Origin: an uncultured Actinomyces sp.
GTDB taxonomy: Bacteria; Actinomycetota; Actinomycetes; Actinomycetales; Actinomycetaceae
Assembly: GCA_900545825.1 (NCBI GenBank)
Contig: URAS01000003.1
Coordinates: forward strand, 135,360-199,359
Direction of reading: 5' to 3'
Length of the DNA: 64,000 bases
Made by a program: the position numbers and the translations under genes. Positions 25,200 to 33,059 of this stretch are shown piece after piece (positions within the stretch are counted from its first letter, which is position 1; every line of letters starts with the position of its first letter). The notes under the pieces are model-generated. The model ran no database searches, had not been told where the DNA came from, and was given only the letters and a program-made list of their open reading frames with translations.

Positions 25200-26429
25200 C
25201 TATTCGCGCCCATCTGTCGGCGGCTGCAGCAGCCGGGCCGGGGTGAGGGCACTGTCACCAAAACGCCTGGCCACGGCATCCCATGCGCCCTCGACCTGCC
25301 GGACGCGGGTGTCGTCGAGCAAACTGGCCTGCCAGCCGCCCGCCGCGGGGCGCAGGTTCTCGGCGCGCACCCCAACCAGGCGGACCCCGGCACTCGACAG
25401 GGTGAGCGAAGCCAAGAGGTCGCGGGCAACCTGGGCGATGTCGCGTCCCACGTCGGTCGGCACCGGCAGCGTCCGCGAGCGCGTGAGCGTCGAGAAATCG
25501 GCCATGCGCACCTTGATCGAGATCGTCGAGGCGCCGAGCCCGGCCGCCCTCAGCCGGGCCGCCGTCTGATAGGCCTGGTCGAGCAGGCAGGAGTCGAGGA
25601 CGTCACGGTCGGTGATGTCGGTGGGAAACGTCGACTCGGTGCCGATCGACTTTTCCCGCTCGCGCTCGGCGACGTCGCGCGGGTCGATCCCCCACGCGAG
25701 GTCGTGGAGGTGATGCCCCGCCGCCTCCCCCAGCATCGAGACGAGGGATGACTCGGGTTCCTCCGCGAGCTGCTTGATCGTGCGGATCCCCCGACGTTCC
25801 AGCTGGGCTCGGGTGCGAGGACCCACGCCCCACAAGGCGCCGACCGGCAGCATGTGGAGGAACTCGACCGTCCGCTCCTGGGGGACGAGGAGCAGCCCGT
25901 CGGGTTTGGCGTGGGACGACGCGATCTTGGCGACGAGCTTCGTCGCGGCGATCCCCACCGACGCCGGCAGGCCCAGCTCGGCGCGGACCGTCCGGCGAAT
26001 CTCGTGGCCGATCTGGGTGGGCGAACCCCACAGGCGCCGGGCGCCGGAGACGTCGAGGAAGGCCTCGTCGACGCTCACCCGCTCGAGCTTCGGGGTGTAA
26101 CGCCCGAGGATCTCCATGACCTGCCTCGACACCTCGGCGTAAACGCCGTGCGACGTCGGGAGGACGACCGCACGCGGGCAGATGCGCCGCGCCTGGCTGA
26201 TCGGTTGGCCCGCGTGGACCCCCATCGCGCGCGCCTCGTATGAGGCGGACGAGACGACGCCCCGCATCGACGAGCCGCCGACGATGACGGGATGTCCTCG
26301 CAGGTGTGGGGCCCGCAGGAGCTCGACCTCGACGAAGAACGCGTCCATGTCGACATGGAGGATCGGGGTCGACGAGTCGTCGTCGCCCCAGTCGCGCTTG
26401 GCCGCGCTCAGGCGCGGTGCCGTGGACAC
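25200..26429 (-). CDS. dinB: DNA polymerase IV (Y-family translesion polymerase)
   Basis: 409 residues, GTG start. DinB bypasses lesions at the cost of accuracy. The palm has the metal-binding motif HVDMDAFFVEVELL and the second acidic motif RVSVDEAFLDVSG. SVGIAATKLVAKIAS and the helix-hairpin-helix segment LWGVGPRTRAQLERRGI follow, and the C-terminal little-finger domain includes STISIKVRMADFSTLTRS. It starts three bases after the PAC2 gene stop, so the two are co-transcribed. No SOS box was seen before the pair. Confidence 0.94.
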   Translation of the reverse strand: MSTAPRLSAAKRDWGDDDSSTPILHVDMDAFFVEVELLRAPHLRGHPVIVGGSSMRGVVSSASYEARAMGVHAGQPISQARRICPRAVVLPTSHGVYAEVSRQVMEILGRYTPKLERVSVDEAFLDVSGARRLWGSPTQIGHEIRRTVRAELGLPASVGIAATKLVAKIASSHAKPDGLLLVPQERTVEFLHMLPVGALWGVGPRTRAQLERRGIRTIKQLAEEPESSLVSMLGEAAGHHLHDLAWGIDPRDVAEREREKSIGTESTFPTDITDRDVLDSCLLDQAYQTAARLRAAGLGASTISIKVRMADFSTLTRSRTLPVPTDVGRDIAQVARDLLASLTLSSAGVRLVGVRAENLRPAAGGWQASLLDDTRVRQVEGAWDAVARRFGDSALTPARLLQPPTDGRE

Positions 26430-26432
26430 GGT

Positions 26433-27491
26433 CTAGCCGTCGCTGGGCCGGCGATGGCGGCCCGCCGGGGGCAACTGGCCCCGCCCCTTCGTATCCCCGG
26501 ACGAGTCGGTGCCCGACGCGTGGCGCCCGCGGCGGCGCAGGCGCTCCATGAGGGAACGGTGGACGTCCTCGCTATCGTGGTCGAAACGTTTGGCCCGCTG
26601 GCGGTCGGTGTGGGCGAGGTAGTCCTCGAGCGACTGGGCGAGGGCCTCGCCCGACGGCAGGGGCGATGCACCCGGCGACGTCCGCAGACCCGACCCCCAC
26701 TCCTCGGTGTCGTATTCCTTCTCGAGCGTGGCGATGACCTCGCCCAGTTCTTCCGTCTCGGCGACCGCCTGGTCGACCCGGGTCCGCATGGTCGCCGCGT
26801 ATGCCTCGAGGTCGCCGAGCGGCAGCGACACTTTGCTAAGGTCGGCCAGCCGCTCGATGAGCGAAACGGAGGCCGCCGGGTACTCGGAATCGGCCAGGTA
26901 GTAGGGGACGCCGACGACCATGCCCACCGAGTCGAAACCGACCCGTCCCAGGTACGACTGGAGGTAGAGGTCCATCGACGCGCGCATCGTCACGACGCCC
27001 GGCTGCTCCGGCTGGTCTGGGATGAGGTCGCTCGACGACCCCGTCTGGTGGACGAACGTCGGCCGGGTGTGCGGCAACGTGGCCGGCAGCCCCATCATCG
27101 AGGCAGTCAGTGTGACGCCGTGCTCACGCAGCAGGTCGGCGACGGTGGCCGCGAACTCCTGCCACCGCATGTCCGGCTCGGATCCGTGAAGGACGAAGAG
27201 CGTGCGTCCCTGGTAGTCCTCCAGCGCGTCGAGGGCGATGTGGGGATCCTCCGTCTCGGACAGGACCCACCCCTCCATCCCCAGGATCGGGCGCCGGGCC
27301 CGATAGTCGATGAGGGCGTCCGACGAAAACGTCGCCACCCGCTGACGGGGCATGGCCGACAGCAGCTGACGCACGGCCAACAGCCCGGCGTCGCCGGCAT
27401 CCACCGCGCCGTGCAAGTAGTGAATGAGGATCGGGGCCCGAAGGTGCGCGCCGGGCCCAGGCTCGTAAAGCGGCGATGATGTCGCACTCAT
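26433..27491 (-). CDS. PAC2-family protein
   Basis: 352 residues. The PAC2 fold covers most of the protein, with HYLHGAVDAGDAGLLAVRQL near the N-terminus, TLFVLHGSEPDMRWQEFAATV, TASMMGLPATLPHTRP and GMVVGVPYYLADSEYPAASV. The family resembles proteasome assembly chaperone 2 and is common in actinobacteria; its role there is not settled. TAGGGT at 27518-27523 is a likely -10 and GAGGAGAT precedes the ATG. It is divergent from the HelD gene and drives dinB downstream. Confidence 0.85.
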   Translation of the reverse strand: MSATSSPLYEPGPGAHLRAPILIHYLHGAVDAGDAGLLAVRQLLSAMPRQRVATFSSDALIDYRARRPILGMEGWVLSETEDPHIALDALEDYQGRTLFVLHGSEPDMRWQEFAATVADLLREHGVTLTASMMGLPATLPHTRPTFVHQTGSSSDLIPDQPEQPGVVTMRASMDLYLQSYLGRVGFDSVGMVVGVPYYLADSEYPAASVSLIERLADLSKVSLPLGDLEAYAATMRTRVDQAVAETEELGEVIATLEKEYDTEEWGSGLRTSPGASPLPSGEALAQSLEDYLAHTDRQRAKRFDHDSEDVHRSLMERLRRRGRHASGTDSSGDTKGRGQLPPAGRHRRPSDG

Positions 27492-27517
27492 ACCGATCTC
27501 CTCTCTCTTCCCTCTCC

Positions 27518-27523
27518 ACCCTA
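27518..27523 (-). promoter_or_regulatory. Candidate -10 of the PAC2-dinB operon
   Basis: TAGGGT on the minus strand, 26 bases before the PAC2 ATG, with a Shine-Dalgarno in between. No clear -35. Confidence 0.35.
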
Positions 27524-27561
27524 ACGCCTCACCTCCATGACGCGCCTGACAGGCCGACGAG

Positions 27562-27591
27562 ATGACGTGAAGCCGGGCGGGGCTTCATAAT
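27562..27591 (+). promoter_or_regulatory. Candidate promoter of the HelD gene with inverted repeat in the spacer
   Basis: ATGACG (27562-27567), 18 bases, CATAAT (27586-27591). The spacer holds a perfect six-base inverted repeat, GAAGCC at 27569-27574 and GGCTTC at 27581-27586. Start of transcription near 27598 leaves a short leader with GGGAGG before the ATG at 27624. Confidence 0.5.
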
Positions 27592-27623
27592 AGATGGCCG
27601 GAATATTCCCCAGGGAGGTTGAC

Positions 27624-29849
27624 ATGGGCACACGCGAGGACGAGCGATCACGCGAACAGGCCGTCGTCGATTCCGTCTACGCCGTGCTCGACCGCACCCG
27701 CGACGCCTACCGGGCCAAGCAGCGCGACGTCGCCGCCCAGGCGGCCTCCGGGTCGCCGCAAAACCGCTCCGAACGCGACGTATTGGCCGCCCATTACGGG
27801 GATCAGGCCCAGCGTCTCACGGCCGTCGAGGACAAGCTGGTCTTCGGCCGGCTCGACCCGCTCGACGGGCCGCCGCGCTACATCGGGCGTGTGGGGCTGA
27901 CCGACCGCGACTCCCAGCCGATCCTCATCGACTGGCGGGCCCCGGCGGCGCAACCGTTCTACCAGGCCACGGCGTCCAACCCCGACGGGATGGCGCGCAG
28001 GCGCCACCTCTTCGTGCGGGCGCGCACGGTCGAGGCCATCGAGGACGAGGTGTTCGACGTCTCCGCCGCGTCCTCGTCCGGCCTGTCGCTGCAGGGCGAG
28101 GGCGCCCTCATGGCGGCACTCGCGGCCGGCCGCAGCGGCCACATGGGCGACATCATCTCGACGATTCAGGCGGAACAGGACCGGATTATTCGGACGGAGC
28201 AGGCGGGCCTCGTCGTCGTCCAGGGCGGGCCGGGCACGGGCAAGACGGCGGTCGCCCTCCACCGGGCCGCCTACCTGCTGTATGCGCAGGCCGAGCGCCT
28301 GTCTCGTTCCGGCGTCCTCATCGTCGGGCCGTCCGTCGCGTTCCTCCGCTACATCGAGCAGGTCCTCCCCACCCTCGGCGAAACCGGGGTCGTCTCGACG
28401 ACGATCGGCGGCCTCGTCCCCGGGCTTCGCGCCGAGGCCAGTGAGTCGGCCGAGGTGGCCGCCCTCAAGGGCGACATGCGGTGGGTCGGCATTCTCAAAC
28501 AGGCCACCCGGTCGCTCGAGCGGGTCCCCGCCGCCCCGATTCCCCTGGTGATCGACGGCGTCACCCTCCACATGACGCCCGCCGCGGTCGCCGCGGCGCG
28601 CCGGCACGCGCGTCTTTCCTCCGACACCCACAACGGGGGCCGCGAGGCCTTCGTCCGCCACCTCCTCTCGTCCCTCGTCGACGCCTATATCGCCGCGGCG
28701 AAGCTCGAGGGGCGCGAGTTTGGCGAGTCCGACCGCGCGTGGATCCGCGAGGAGATCCGCACCGACCGGAACGTCCGCCGCGAGGTCAACCTCTGCTGGA
28801 TGCCCTACGCCCCCGACGTGTTCCTCAGGCGACTGTTCGCACGTCCCGCGCTCCTGGCCCAGGTGGCCGGCAACCAGCTGACCGCCGCCGAACGGGCGCT
28901 CCTCGTCCGCGACGCCGACCAGCCGCTGACCGAGGCCGACATCGTCCTCATTGACGAGCTCACCGAGTCCCTCGGGGACTTCGAGGATCCCCGCATGGCG
29001 ACCCAGCGGTCCCTCGCCGCCCGGCAGCGCGAACGCGAGCTCGAGATGGCCAAGCAGACCCTGAGCAACGCCGGGATGACCCCCGGGCTCGTCAATGCCG
29101 GCGACCTCGTCGACCGCGCCAACGGCCCACTGCGCGGCGTCGCGCTGGCCGAACAGGCCAACCGGGACCGCACGTGGACGTACGGCCACGTCGTCGTCGA
29201 CGAGGCCCAGGAGCTTTCGCCGCTCGCGTGGAACGCCCTCATGCGGCGGTGCCCGTCGCGCAGTTTCACCGTCGTCGGCGACCTCGCCCAACGCCACGCC
29301 GGCGGCCCTTCGCGCACGTGGGAAGAGCTGCTGGGCCCCGCGGCGCGGGCGCTGTCCGCCGAGATGGCGCTCACCGTCTGCTACCGCACGCCGGCGACGA
29401 TCATGGAGGCCGCCGAACGGGTCGTCACCGCGGCCGGTCGCCCCTCGCCCTACCCGCCCCGGCCCGTCCGCGACAGCGACGACTGCCTCGAGGTCGTCGC
29501 CGTCGACGCCATCGACGCGCCGACACTCGCCGGGCTCGTCGACGCCGAATGCGCCCGGCTCGATCGCGAGCTGGGCCCCGGCGAGGGACGCGTCGCCGCC
29601 ATCGTCCCGACCAGGCTCGCCCAGCCGCTGGCCGCCGAGCTCGGGTGGGGCAGCGACACGGTGAACGAGCGCGTCGTCCTCCTCGACGCCGCGGCATCCA
29701 AGGGGCTGGAGTTCGACGCGGTCGTCCTCGACGAGCCCGCGGCAATCGCCGAGGCGTCCCTCGGTGACCTCTATGTGGCGATGACGCGGCCGACCGCCCG
29801 CCTGGTCGTCGCCCACGCCGCCGACCTGCCCGCGGGGCTGCTCCCCTAG
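27624..29849 (+). CDS. helD: HelD-type UvrD-like helicase (RNA polymerase recycling factor)
   Basis: 741 residues from ATG 27624, chosen for its AGGGAGG seven bases upstream; an ATG 30 bases earlier lacks one. The protein has a charged helical N-terminus (EQAVVDSVYAVLDRTRDAYR), the Walker A loop QGGPGTGKTAVALHRAAYLL followed by LLYAQAERL, LIVGPSVAFLRYIEQVLP (HelD signature), a Walker B region VVVDEAQELSPLAWNALM and C-terminal helicase motifs including DAAASKGLEFDAVVL and DLYVAMTRPT. HelD proteins release stalled RNA polymerase from DNA, and some actinobacterial members protect against rifampicin. It stands alone on the plus strand. Confidence 0.87.
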   Translation: MGTREDERSREQAVVDSVYAVLDRTRDAYRAKQRDVAAQAASGSPQNRSERDVLAAHYGDQAQRLTAVEDKLVFGRLDPLDGPPRYIGRVGLTDRDSQPILIDWRAPAAQPFYQATASNPDGMARRRHLFVRARTVEAIEDEVFDVSAASSSGLSLQGEGALMAALAAGRSGHMGDIISTIQAEQDRIIRTEQAGLVVVQGGPGTGKTAVALHRAAYLLYAQAERLSRSGVLIVGPSVAFLRYIEQVLPTLGETGVVSTTIGGLVPGLRAEASESAEVAALKGDMRWVGILKQATRSLERVPAAPIPLVIDGVTLHMTPAAVAAARRHARLSSDTHNGGREAFVRHLLSSLVDAYIAAAKLEGREFGESDRAWIREEIRTDRNVRREVNLCWMPYAPDVFLRRLFARPALLAQVAGNQLTAAERALLVRDADQPLTEADIVLIDELTESLGDFEDPRMATQRSLAARQRERELEMAKQTLSNAGMTPGLVNAGDLVDRANGPLRGVALAEQANRDRTWTYGHVVVDEAQELSPLAWNALMRRCPSRSFTVVGDLAQRHAGGPSRTWEELLGPAARALSAEMALTVCYRTPATIMEAAERVVTAAGRPSPYPPRPVRDSDDCLEVVAVDAIDAPTLAGLVDAECARLDRELGPGEGRVAAIVPTRLAQPLAAELGWGSDTVNERVVLLDAAASKGLEFDAVVLDEPAAIAEASLGDLYVAMTRPTARLVVAHAADLPAGLLP

Positions 29850-29904
29850 TCCACGCTCTGGTCGGGCCAGCCGTGTCGCCTGCGTTAATGGGACGATCGG
29901 GGGT

Positions 29905-31128
29905 ATGACTAAGGCCGTCCTTTTTGAAGATCCCCATTCTTCCGCCGACCCGATCCTCGCTCGAGCCGGCATCGAGGTTCGCCGCATCTCGGGGTCGCTC
30001 GACACGCCCGGCGTTATCGACGCCCTCGCCGACGCCGAGATCGTCGGCATCCGCTCGAAGACAACGATCTCGCGCGAGGTCATCGAGGCGTGCCCCAAGC
30101 TCTCGACCATCGGCTGCTTCTGCATCGGGACGAACCAGGTCGATCTCACCTACGCGACCGAACGCGGCATCGCCGTATTCAACGCGCCCTACTCGAACAC
30201 CCGCTCGGTCGTCGAACTGGCGATCGGCAACATCATTTCGTTGACCCGGCAGATCCCCACGAAGAACGCCGCCCTCCACCGCGGCGAGTGGCACAAGACG
30301 GCGACGGGCGCGCACGAGGTGCGCGGCAAGACGCTCGGCATCGTCGGCTACGGCAACATCGGCACCCAGCTGTCGGTCCTCGCCGAGGCGATGGGGATGA
30401 ACGTCGTCTTCTACGACCAGTCCGAGCGGCTGGCACTCGGTAACGCCGTCAAGTTGGGGTCGATGGAGGACCTGCTGCGGATGAGCGACGTCGTCAGCCT
30501 CCACGTCGACGGCCGACCCGCCAACACGAACATGTTTGGCGAAAAGCAGTTCACTCAGATGAAGGACGGGGCGATCTTCATCAACCTTTCGCGCGGATCG
30601 GTGGTCGACATCGACGCGCTCTGCTCCCACCTCAGGTCCGGCCACCTGGCCGGGGCGGCGGTCGACGTCTACCCCACCGAGCCGAAGAAGAACGGCGATG
30701 CCTTCACGTCTCCCCTTATCGGGATCGACAACGTTATCCTTACGCCTCACATTGGCGGGTCGACGTTGGAGGCCCAGCACGACATTGGGCGGTTCGTCGC
30801 CTCGAAGATCGCTGATAACCAGCTGCTGGGGTCGACGGACATGTCGGTCAACCTGCCCAATCTGGCATTGACGCCCAACCAGGACTCGCGATACCGAATC
30901 GCCTACATCCACAAGAACCTGCCCGGTGTCCTCGCGGCCGTCAACCAGACGTTCGCCGAGCAGGGCGTCAACATCAACGGCCAGATCCTGGGAACCGAGG
31001 GGCAGGTGGGCTACGCCCTCACCGACATTTCGTCGGAGCTGCCGATGGCGACGGTCGACACCGTCCGCCGGATGGATGCCACGATCAGGCTGCGGGTGCT
31101 CGAACACCCCCACGCGGCCGTGTCCTGA
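29905..31128 (+). CDS. serA: D-3-phosphoglycerate dehydrogenase
   Basis: 407 residues, the E. coli SerA-type length with one C-terminal ACT domain. It oxidises 3-phosphoglycerate with NAD+ in the first step of serine synthesis. Motifs: FCIGTNQVDLTYATERGI, the NAD loop TLGIVGYGNIGTQLSVLAEA, INLSRGSVVDIDAL, and LTPHIGGSTLEAQHDIG with the catalytic His. The ACT region (HKNLPGVLAAVNQTFAEQGV) binds serine for feedback inhibition. GGGGG lies before the ATG. It converges with nrdR, the two stops being four bases apart. Confidence 0.96.
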   Translation: MTKAVLFEDPHSSADPILARAGIEVRRISGSLDTPGVIDALADAEIVGIRSKTTISREVIEACPKLSTIGCFCIGTNQVDLTYATERGIAVFNAPYSNTRSVVELAIGNIISLTRQIPTKNAALHRGEWHKTATGAHEVRGKTLGIVGYGNIGTQLSVLAEAMGMNVVFYDQSERLALGNAVKLGSMEDLLRMSDVVSLHVDGRPANTNMFGEKQFTQMKDGAIFINLSRGSVVDIDALCSHLRSGHLAGAAVDVYPTEPKKNGDAFTSPLIGIDNVILTPHIGGSTLEAQHDIGRFVASKIADNQLLGSTDMSVNLPNLALTPNQDSRYRIAYIHKNLPGVLAAVNQTFAEQGVNINGQILGTEGQVGYALTDISSELPMATVDTVRRMDATIRLRVLEHPHAAVS

Positions 31129-31132
31129 GCGG

Positions 31133-31588
31133 TTAGGCCGATTTCCCCTCGGCGCGCAGCTGGTCGATCGCCTCTTGGAAGTCGTCGAGGTCTTGGAAAC
31201 ACGAATACACCGAGGCGAACCGCAGATAGGCGACGACGTCTAGCGCCTTGAGGGGTTCGAGAATCGCCCGCCCAATCGCCTGGGTGTCAATTTGGGATTT
31301 CCCGGATTCGCGCAGGGATTCTTCGACCTTTTGCGCGAGCACCTGTAGCTGATCGTCAGTGACCGGGCGGCCCTGGCAAGCCTTGCGGACGCCGGCGGCC
31401 ACCTTCTGGCGCGAAAAGGGCTCGATGACGCCGGAGCGCTTGCGGACGGTGAGCATCGCCGTCTCGATCGTCGTAAAACGCTTATGGCACTGGAGGCACT
31501 CGCGGCGCCTCCGAATAGCATTGCCCTCTTCCGCGGCGCGCGAATCGATGACGCGCGAATCGCGATATTGGCAAAACGGGCAGTGCAC
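31133..31588 (-). CDS. nrdR: Ribonucleotide reductase repressor NrdR
   Basis: 151 residues from GTG 31588 (VHCPFCQYRDSRVIDSR), preceded by AAGGAG; longer upstream reading is not needed. The N-terminal zinc ribbon has CPFC and CLQCHKRF, followed by the ATP-cone domain (VRKRSGVIEPFSRQKVAAGV). NrdR senses ATP/dATP and represses ribonucleotide reductase genes. No nrd gene is in the window. A 15-base palindrome sits immediately before its Shine-Dalgarno. Confidence 0.95.
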   Translation of the reverse strand: MHCPFCQYRDSRVIDSRAAEEGNAIRRRRECLQCHKRFTTIETAMLTVRKRSGVIEPFSRQKVAAGVRKACQGRPVTDDQLQVLAQKVEESLRESGKSQIDTQAIGRAILEPLKALDVVAYLRFASVYSCFQDLDDFQEAIDQLRAEGKSA

Positions 31589-31602
31589 GCGGGCTCCTTC
31601 TT

Positions 31603-31617
31603 CACATTGGCAATGTG
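31603..31617 (-). promoter_or_regulatory. 15-base perfect palindrome before nrdR
   Basis: CACATTG and CAATGTG flank a single base, touching the nrdR Shine-Dalgarno. TATTAA just upstream could be the -10, which would put the palindrome at the transcription start. It differs from the usual NrdR box (ACA..ATAT..TGT), so the binding protein is unknown. Confidence 0.45.
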
Positions 31618-31649
31618 TTAATAGGGTATGGACCCGCGCCTCGCTGCGC

Positions 31650-31677
31650 AACACGTGTGACGCCTGTGACACGTGTT
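31650..31677 (-). repeat. Inverted repeat of two ACACGTGT elements between the LysM gene and nrdR
   Basis: Nine-base perfect arms (31650-31658 and 31669-31677) with a ten-base spacer; each arm contains the self-complementary octamer ACACGTGT. It begins at the LysM gene stop codon. No T-run follows, so it is a weak terminator candidate and could be an operator for nrdR. Confidence 0.45.
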
Positions 31678-32141
31678 TATCGTGGCAGCTTGAGGGTCTG
31701 CCCCACCGCCAGTTCCGACGTGCCGAGGTGGTTGAGCTGGCGAATGGCCTCGACCGCGTCGGCGCGAGAGTCGAACGACTGGGTTGTGCCCGCGATATCC
31801 CACAGCGTGTCGCCCGCCTGCACGGTGTAGGTCGACGCGACGGCAGGCATATCCGGGGACAAGGCAACACCACCCGCATACCCACCCCCGAGACAGGCAA
31901 GGAGGAACGCCACCACCGCCGCCCCACGCACAAGCGGAACCACCCGTCCCCGCCGCTGCTCGGCCTGCTGCGCCGCCGCCTCGCTCTGCAGCCGGGACTC
32001 CTCGCGCATCTTGCGGGCGAGGATCGCCTCGCGCGGGCCGAACACCGTCTGTTGGGGAGCCTGGGCGAGGCCACCCTCAATAACGGTGAGCTGAGGGCGC
32101 CGGGGCTGTCGGGTCTGGGGAAGGACCTGAAGAGTTGCCAT
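31677..32141 (-). CDS. LysM-domain membrane protein, probable SOS-induced division inhibitor (ChiZ-like)
   Basis: 154 residues: a cytoplasmic basic stretch, one membrane helix (about 73-92, VRGAAVVAFLLACLGGGYAG), and a C-terminal LysM domain (STYTVQAGDTLWDIAGTTQS ... VGQTLKLPR) that would bind peptidoglycan outside. The position divergent from lexA, size and layout match mycobacterial ChiZ (Rv2719c) and the functional analogues YneA and DivS, which stop septation during DNA damage. Two SOS boxes lie directly downstream of its promoter. GAAAGGGAC is the Shine-Dalgarno. The inhibitor role is inferred. Confidence 0.82.
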   Translation of the reverse strand: MATLQVLPQTRQPRRPQLTVIEGGLAQAPQQTVFGPREAILARKMREESRLQSEAAAQQAEQRRGRVVPLVRGAAVVAFLLACLGGGYAGGVALSPDMPAVASTYTVQAGDTLWDIAGTTQSFDSRADAVEAIRQLNHLGTSELAVGQTLKLPR

Positions 32142-32156
32142 GAGTGTCCCTTTCTA

Positions 32157-32172
32157 TCGAACAGGCGTTCGC
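32157..32172. promoter_or_regulatory. LexA-binding SOS box 1
   Basis: TCGAAC-AGGC-GTTCGC, one mismatch from the actinobacterial TCGAACnnnnGTTCGA consensus. It lies 16 bases before the LysM gene start and abuts box 2. Confidence 0.85.
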
Positions 32173-32187
32173 CGAACACCTGTTCGA
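32172..32187. promoter_or_regulatory. LexA-binding SOS box 2
   Basis: CCGAAC-ACCT-GTTCGA, one mismatch from consensus, sharing one base with box 1. Boxes 1 and 2 together form a larger inverted repeat with ten-base perfect arms (32156-32165 and 32179-32188). Confidence 0.85.
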
Positions 32188-32188
32188 T

Positions 32189-32217
32189 ACCCTAGTCGGT
32201 TCCCCGACCATTTTCAA
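32189..32217 (-). promoter_or_regulatory. Promoter of the LysM gene
   Basis: On the minus strand TTGAAA (32212-32217), 17 bases, TAGGGT (32189-32194). The predicted start falls at SOS box 2, so LexA bound to boxes 1 and 2 would block initiation. Confidence 0.65.
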
Positions 32218-32235
32218 GGGTTACCCCGAAGAGAA

Positions 32236-32251
32236 TCGAACAAGTGTTTGC
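32236..32251. promoter_or_regulatory. LexA-binding SOS box 3
   Basis: TCGAAC-AAGT-GTTTGC, two mismatches from consensus. It overlaps the -35 of the lexA promoter, consistent with weaker autoregulation of lexA. Confidence 0.75.
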
Positions 32252-32276
32252 ACCGCGCGCCTAAGTTTCCTAGGCT
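32248..32276 (+). promoter_or_regulatory. Candidate lexA promoter
   Basis: TTGCAC (32248-32253), 17 bases, TAGGCT (32271-32276). Its -35 overlaps SOS box 3. Confidence 0.5.
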
Positions 32277-32325
32277 GGTATCACCATCCCACCCACCACT
32301 GACACTTAAGGGATTCGTGGTCACC

Positions 32326-33000
32326 ATGGCGCAGATGACACCGGCCGAGCTCAAGGCCTCCAGGCCGCAGACCTACGCGGTTTATCGGGCGCTCGAACGC
32401 GCCATCGCCCGCGACGGCTTCGCGCCCTCACTGCGCGAGCTGGGGAAAGAAGTCGAGCTCAGCTCGGTCGCCACGGTCAAATACCACATGGACGCCCTCG
32501 AGGACCTGGGGTTCATCCGGCGTCACGGTCGGGCGTCGCGCGCGGTCGAGATCGTCGCCGAGCAGCCGCCGGCCACGCCCCAGGTCGTGACGATTCCGAT
32601 CCCCGGGGTCCACGCGGACGGCCAGGCGGCGGTCGACGTCCCGCTCATCGGGCGGATCGCCGCAGGCGCCCCCATCCTCGCCGACCAGCAGGTCGACGAC
32701 GTCGTCACGCTGCCGCGCCAGCTGACCGGCACGGGCACGCTCTTCATGCTCTCGGTCCACGGCGAGTCGATGATCGATGCGGCGATCTGCGACGGCGACT
32801 GGGTCGTCATTCGCAGCCAGCCCACGGCGGAATTCGGCGAAATCGTCGCCGCCATGATCGACGGCGAGGCGACGATCAAGGTCCTCGCCAAGCGCGACGG
32901 CCATATCTGGCTCGACCCGCGCAACAGCTCGTTCGCCCCGATCCCGGGCGACGACGCCGTCATCCTCGGCCGGGTCGTCACCGTCTTGCGGGCCCTATAA
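32326..33000 (+). CDS. lexA: SOS repressor LexA
   Basis: 224 residues from ATG 32326; GTG 32317, with AAGGG just upstream, is an alternative start. The N-terminal winged helix (FAPSLRELGKEVELSSVATV) contacts SOS boxes. The C-terminal S24 peptidase domain has the Ala-Gly cleavage site in RIAAGAPI, the catalytic serine in VHGESMIDAAICDGD and the catalytic lysine in ATIKVLAKRDG. Activated RecA triggers self-cleavage. It is divergent from the LysM gene, and three SOS boxes lie between them. Confidence 0.96.
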   Translation: MAQMTPAELKASRPQTYAVYRALERAIARDGFAPSLRELGKEVELSSVATVKYHMDALEDLGFIRRHGRASRAVEIVAEQPPATPQVVTIPIPGVHADGQAAVDVPLIGRIAAGAPILADQQVDDVVTLPRQLTGTGTLFMLSVHGESMIDAAICDGDWVVIRSQPTAEFGEIVAAMIDGEATIKVLAKRDGHIWLDPRNSSFAPIPGDDAVILGRVVTVLRAL

Positions 33001-33035
33001 AAAGGCTGCCGGCCCAGGGGAACCAGGCCGGCAGC
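33000..33035 (-). terminator. Terminator between lexA and ldh
   Basis: Perfect ten-base inverted repeat, GCTGCCGGCC at 33005-33014 and its complement at 33026-33035. On the minus strand it is followed by TTTTT, so it terminates ldh. On the plus strand, directly after the lexA stop, it lacks a T-run but may still slow lexA readthrough. Confidence 0.85.
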
Positions 33036-33059
33036 ACATCAGAGGGCGATCACTCGGGT

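Noticed and set aside
27569..27591. A rifamycin-associated element before helD
   Set aside because: As I recall it, the published element is a 19-base inverted repeat starting GGGGCTTGC; here only GGGGCTT is present without its partner arm.
27648..30149. An 833-codon open frame on the minus strand opposite helD
   Set aside because: Low-complexity antisense translation; helD on the other strand has clear helicase motifs.
31603..31617. Calling the nrdR palindrome a NrdR box
   Set aside because: It lacks the AT-rich ATAT-like centre of known NrdR boxes, and no ribonucleotide reductase gene is adjacent.
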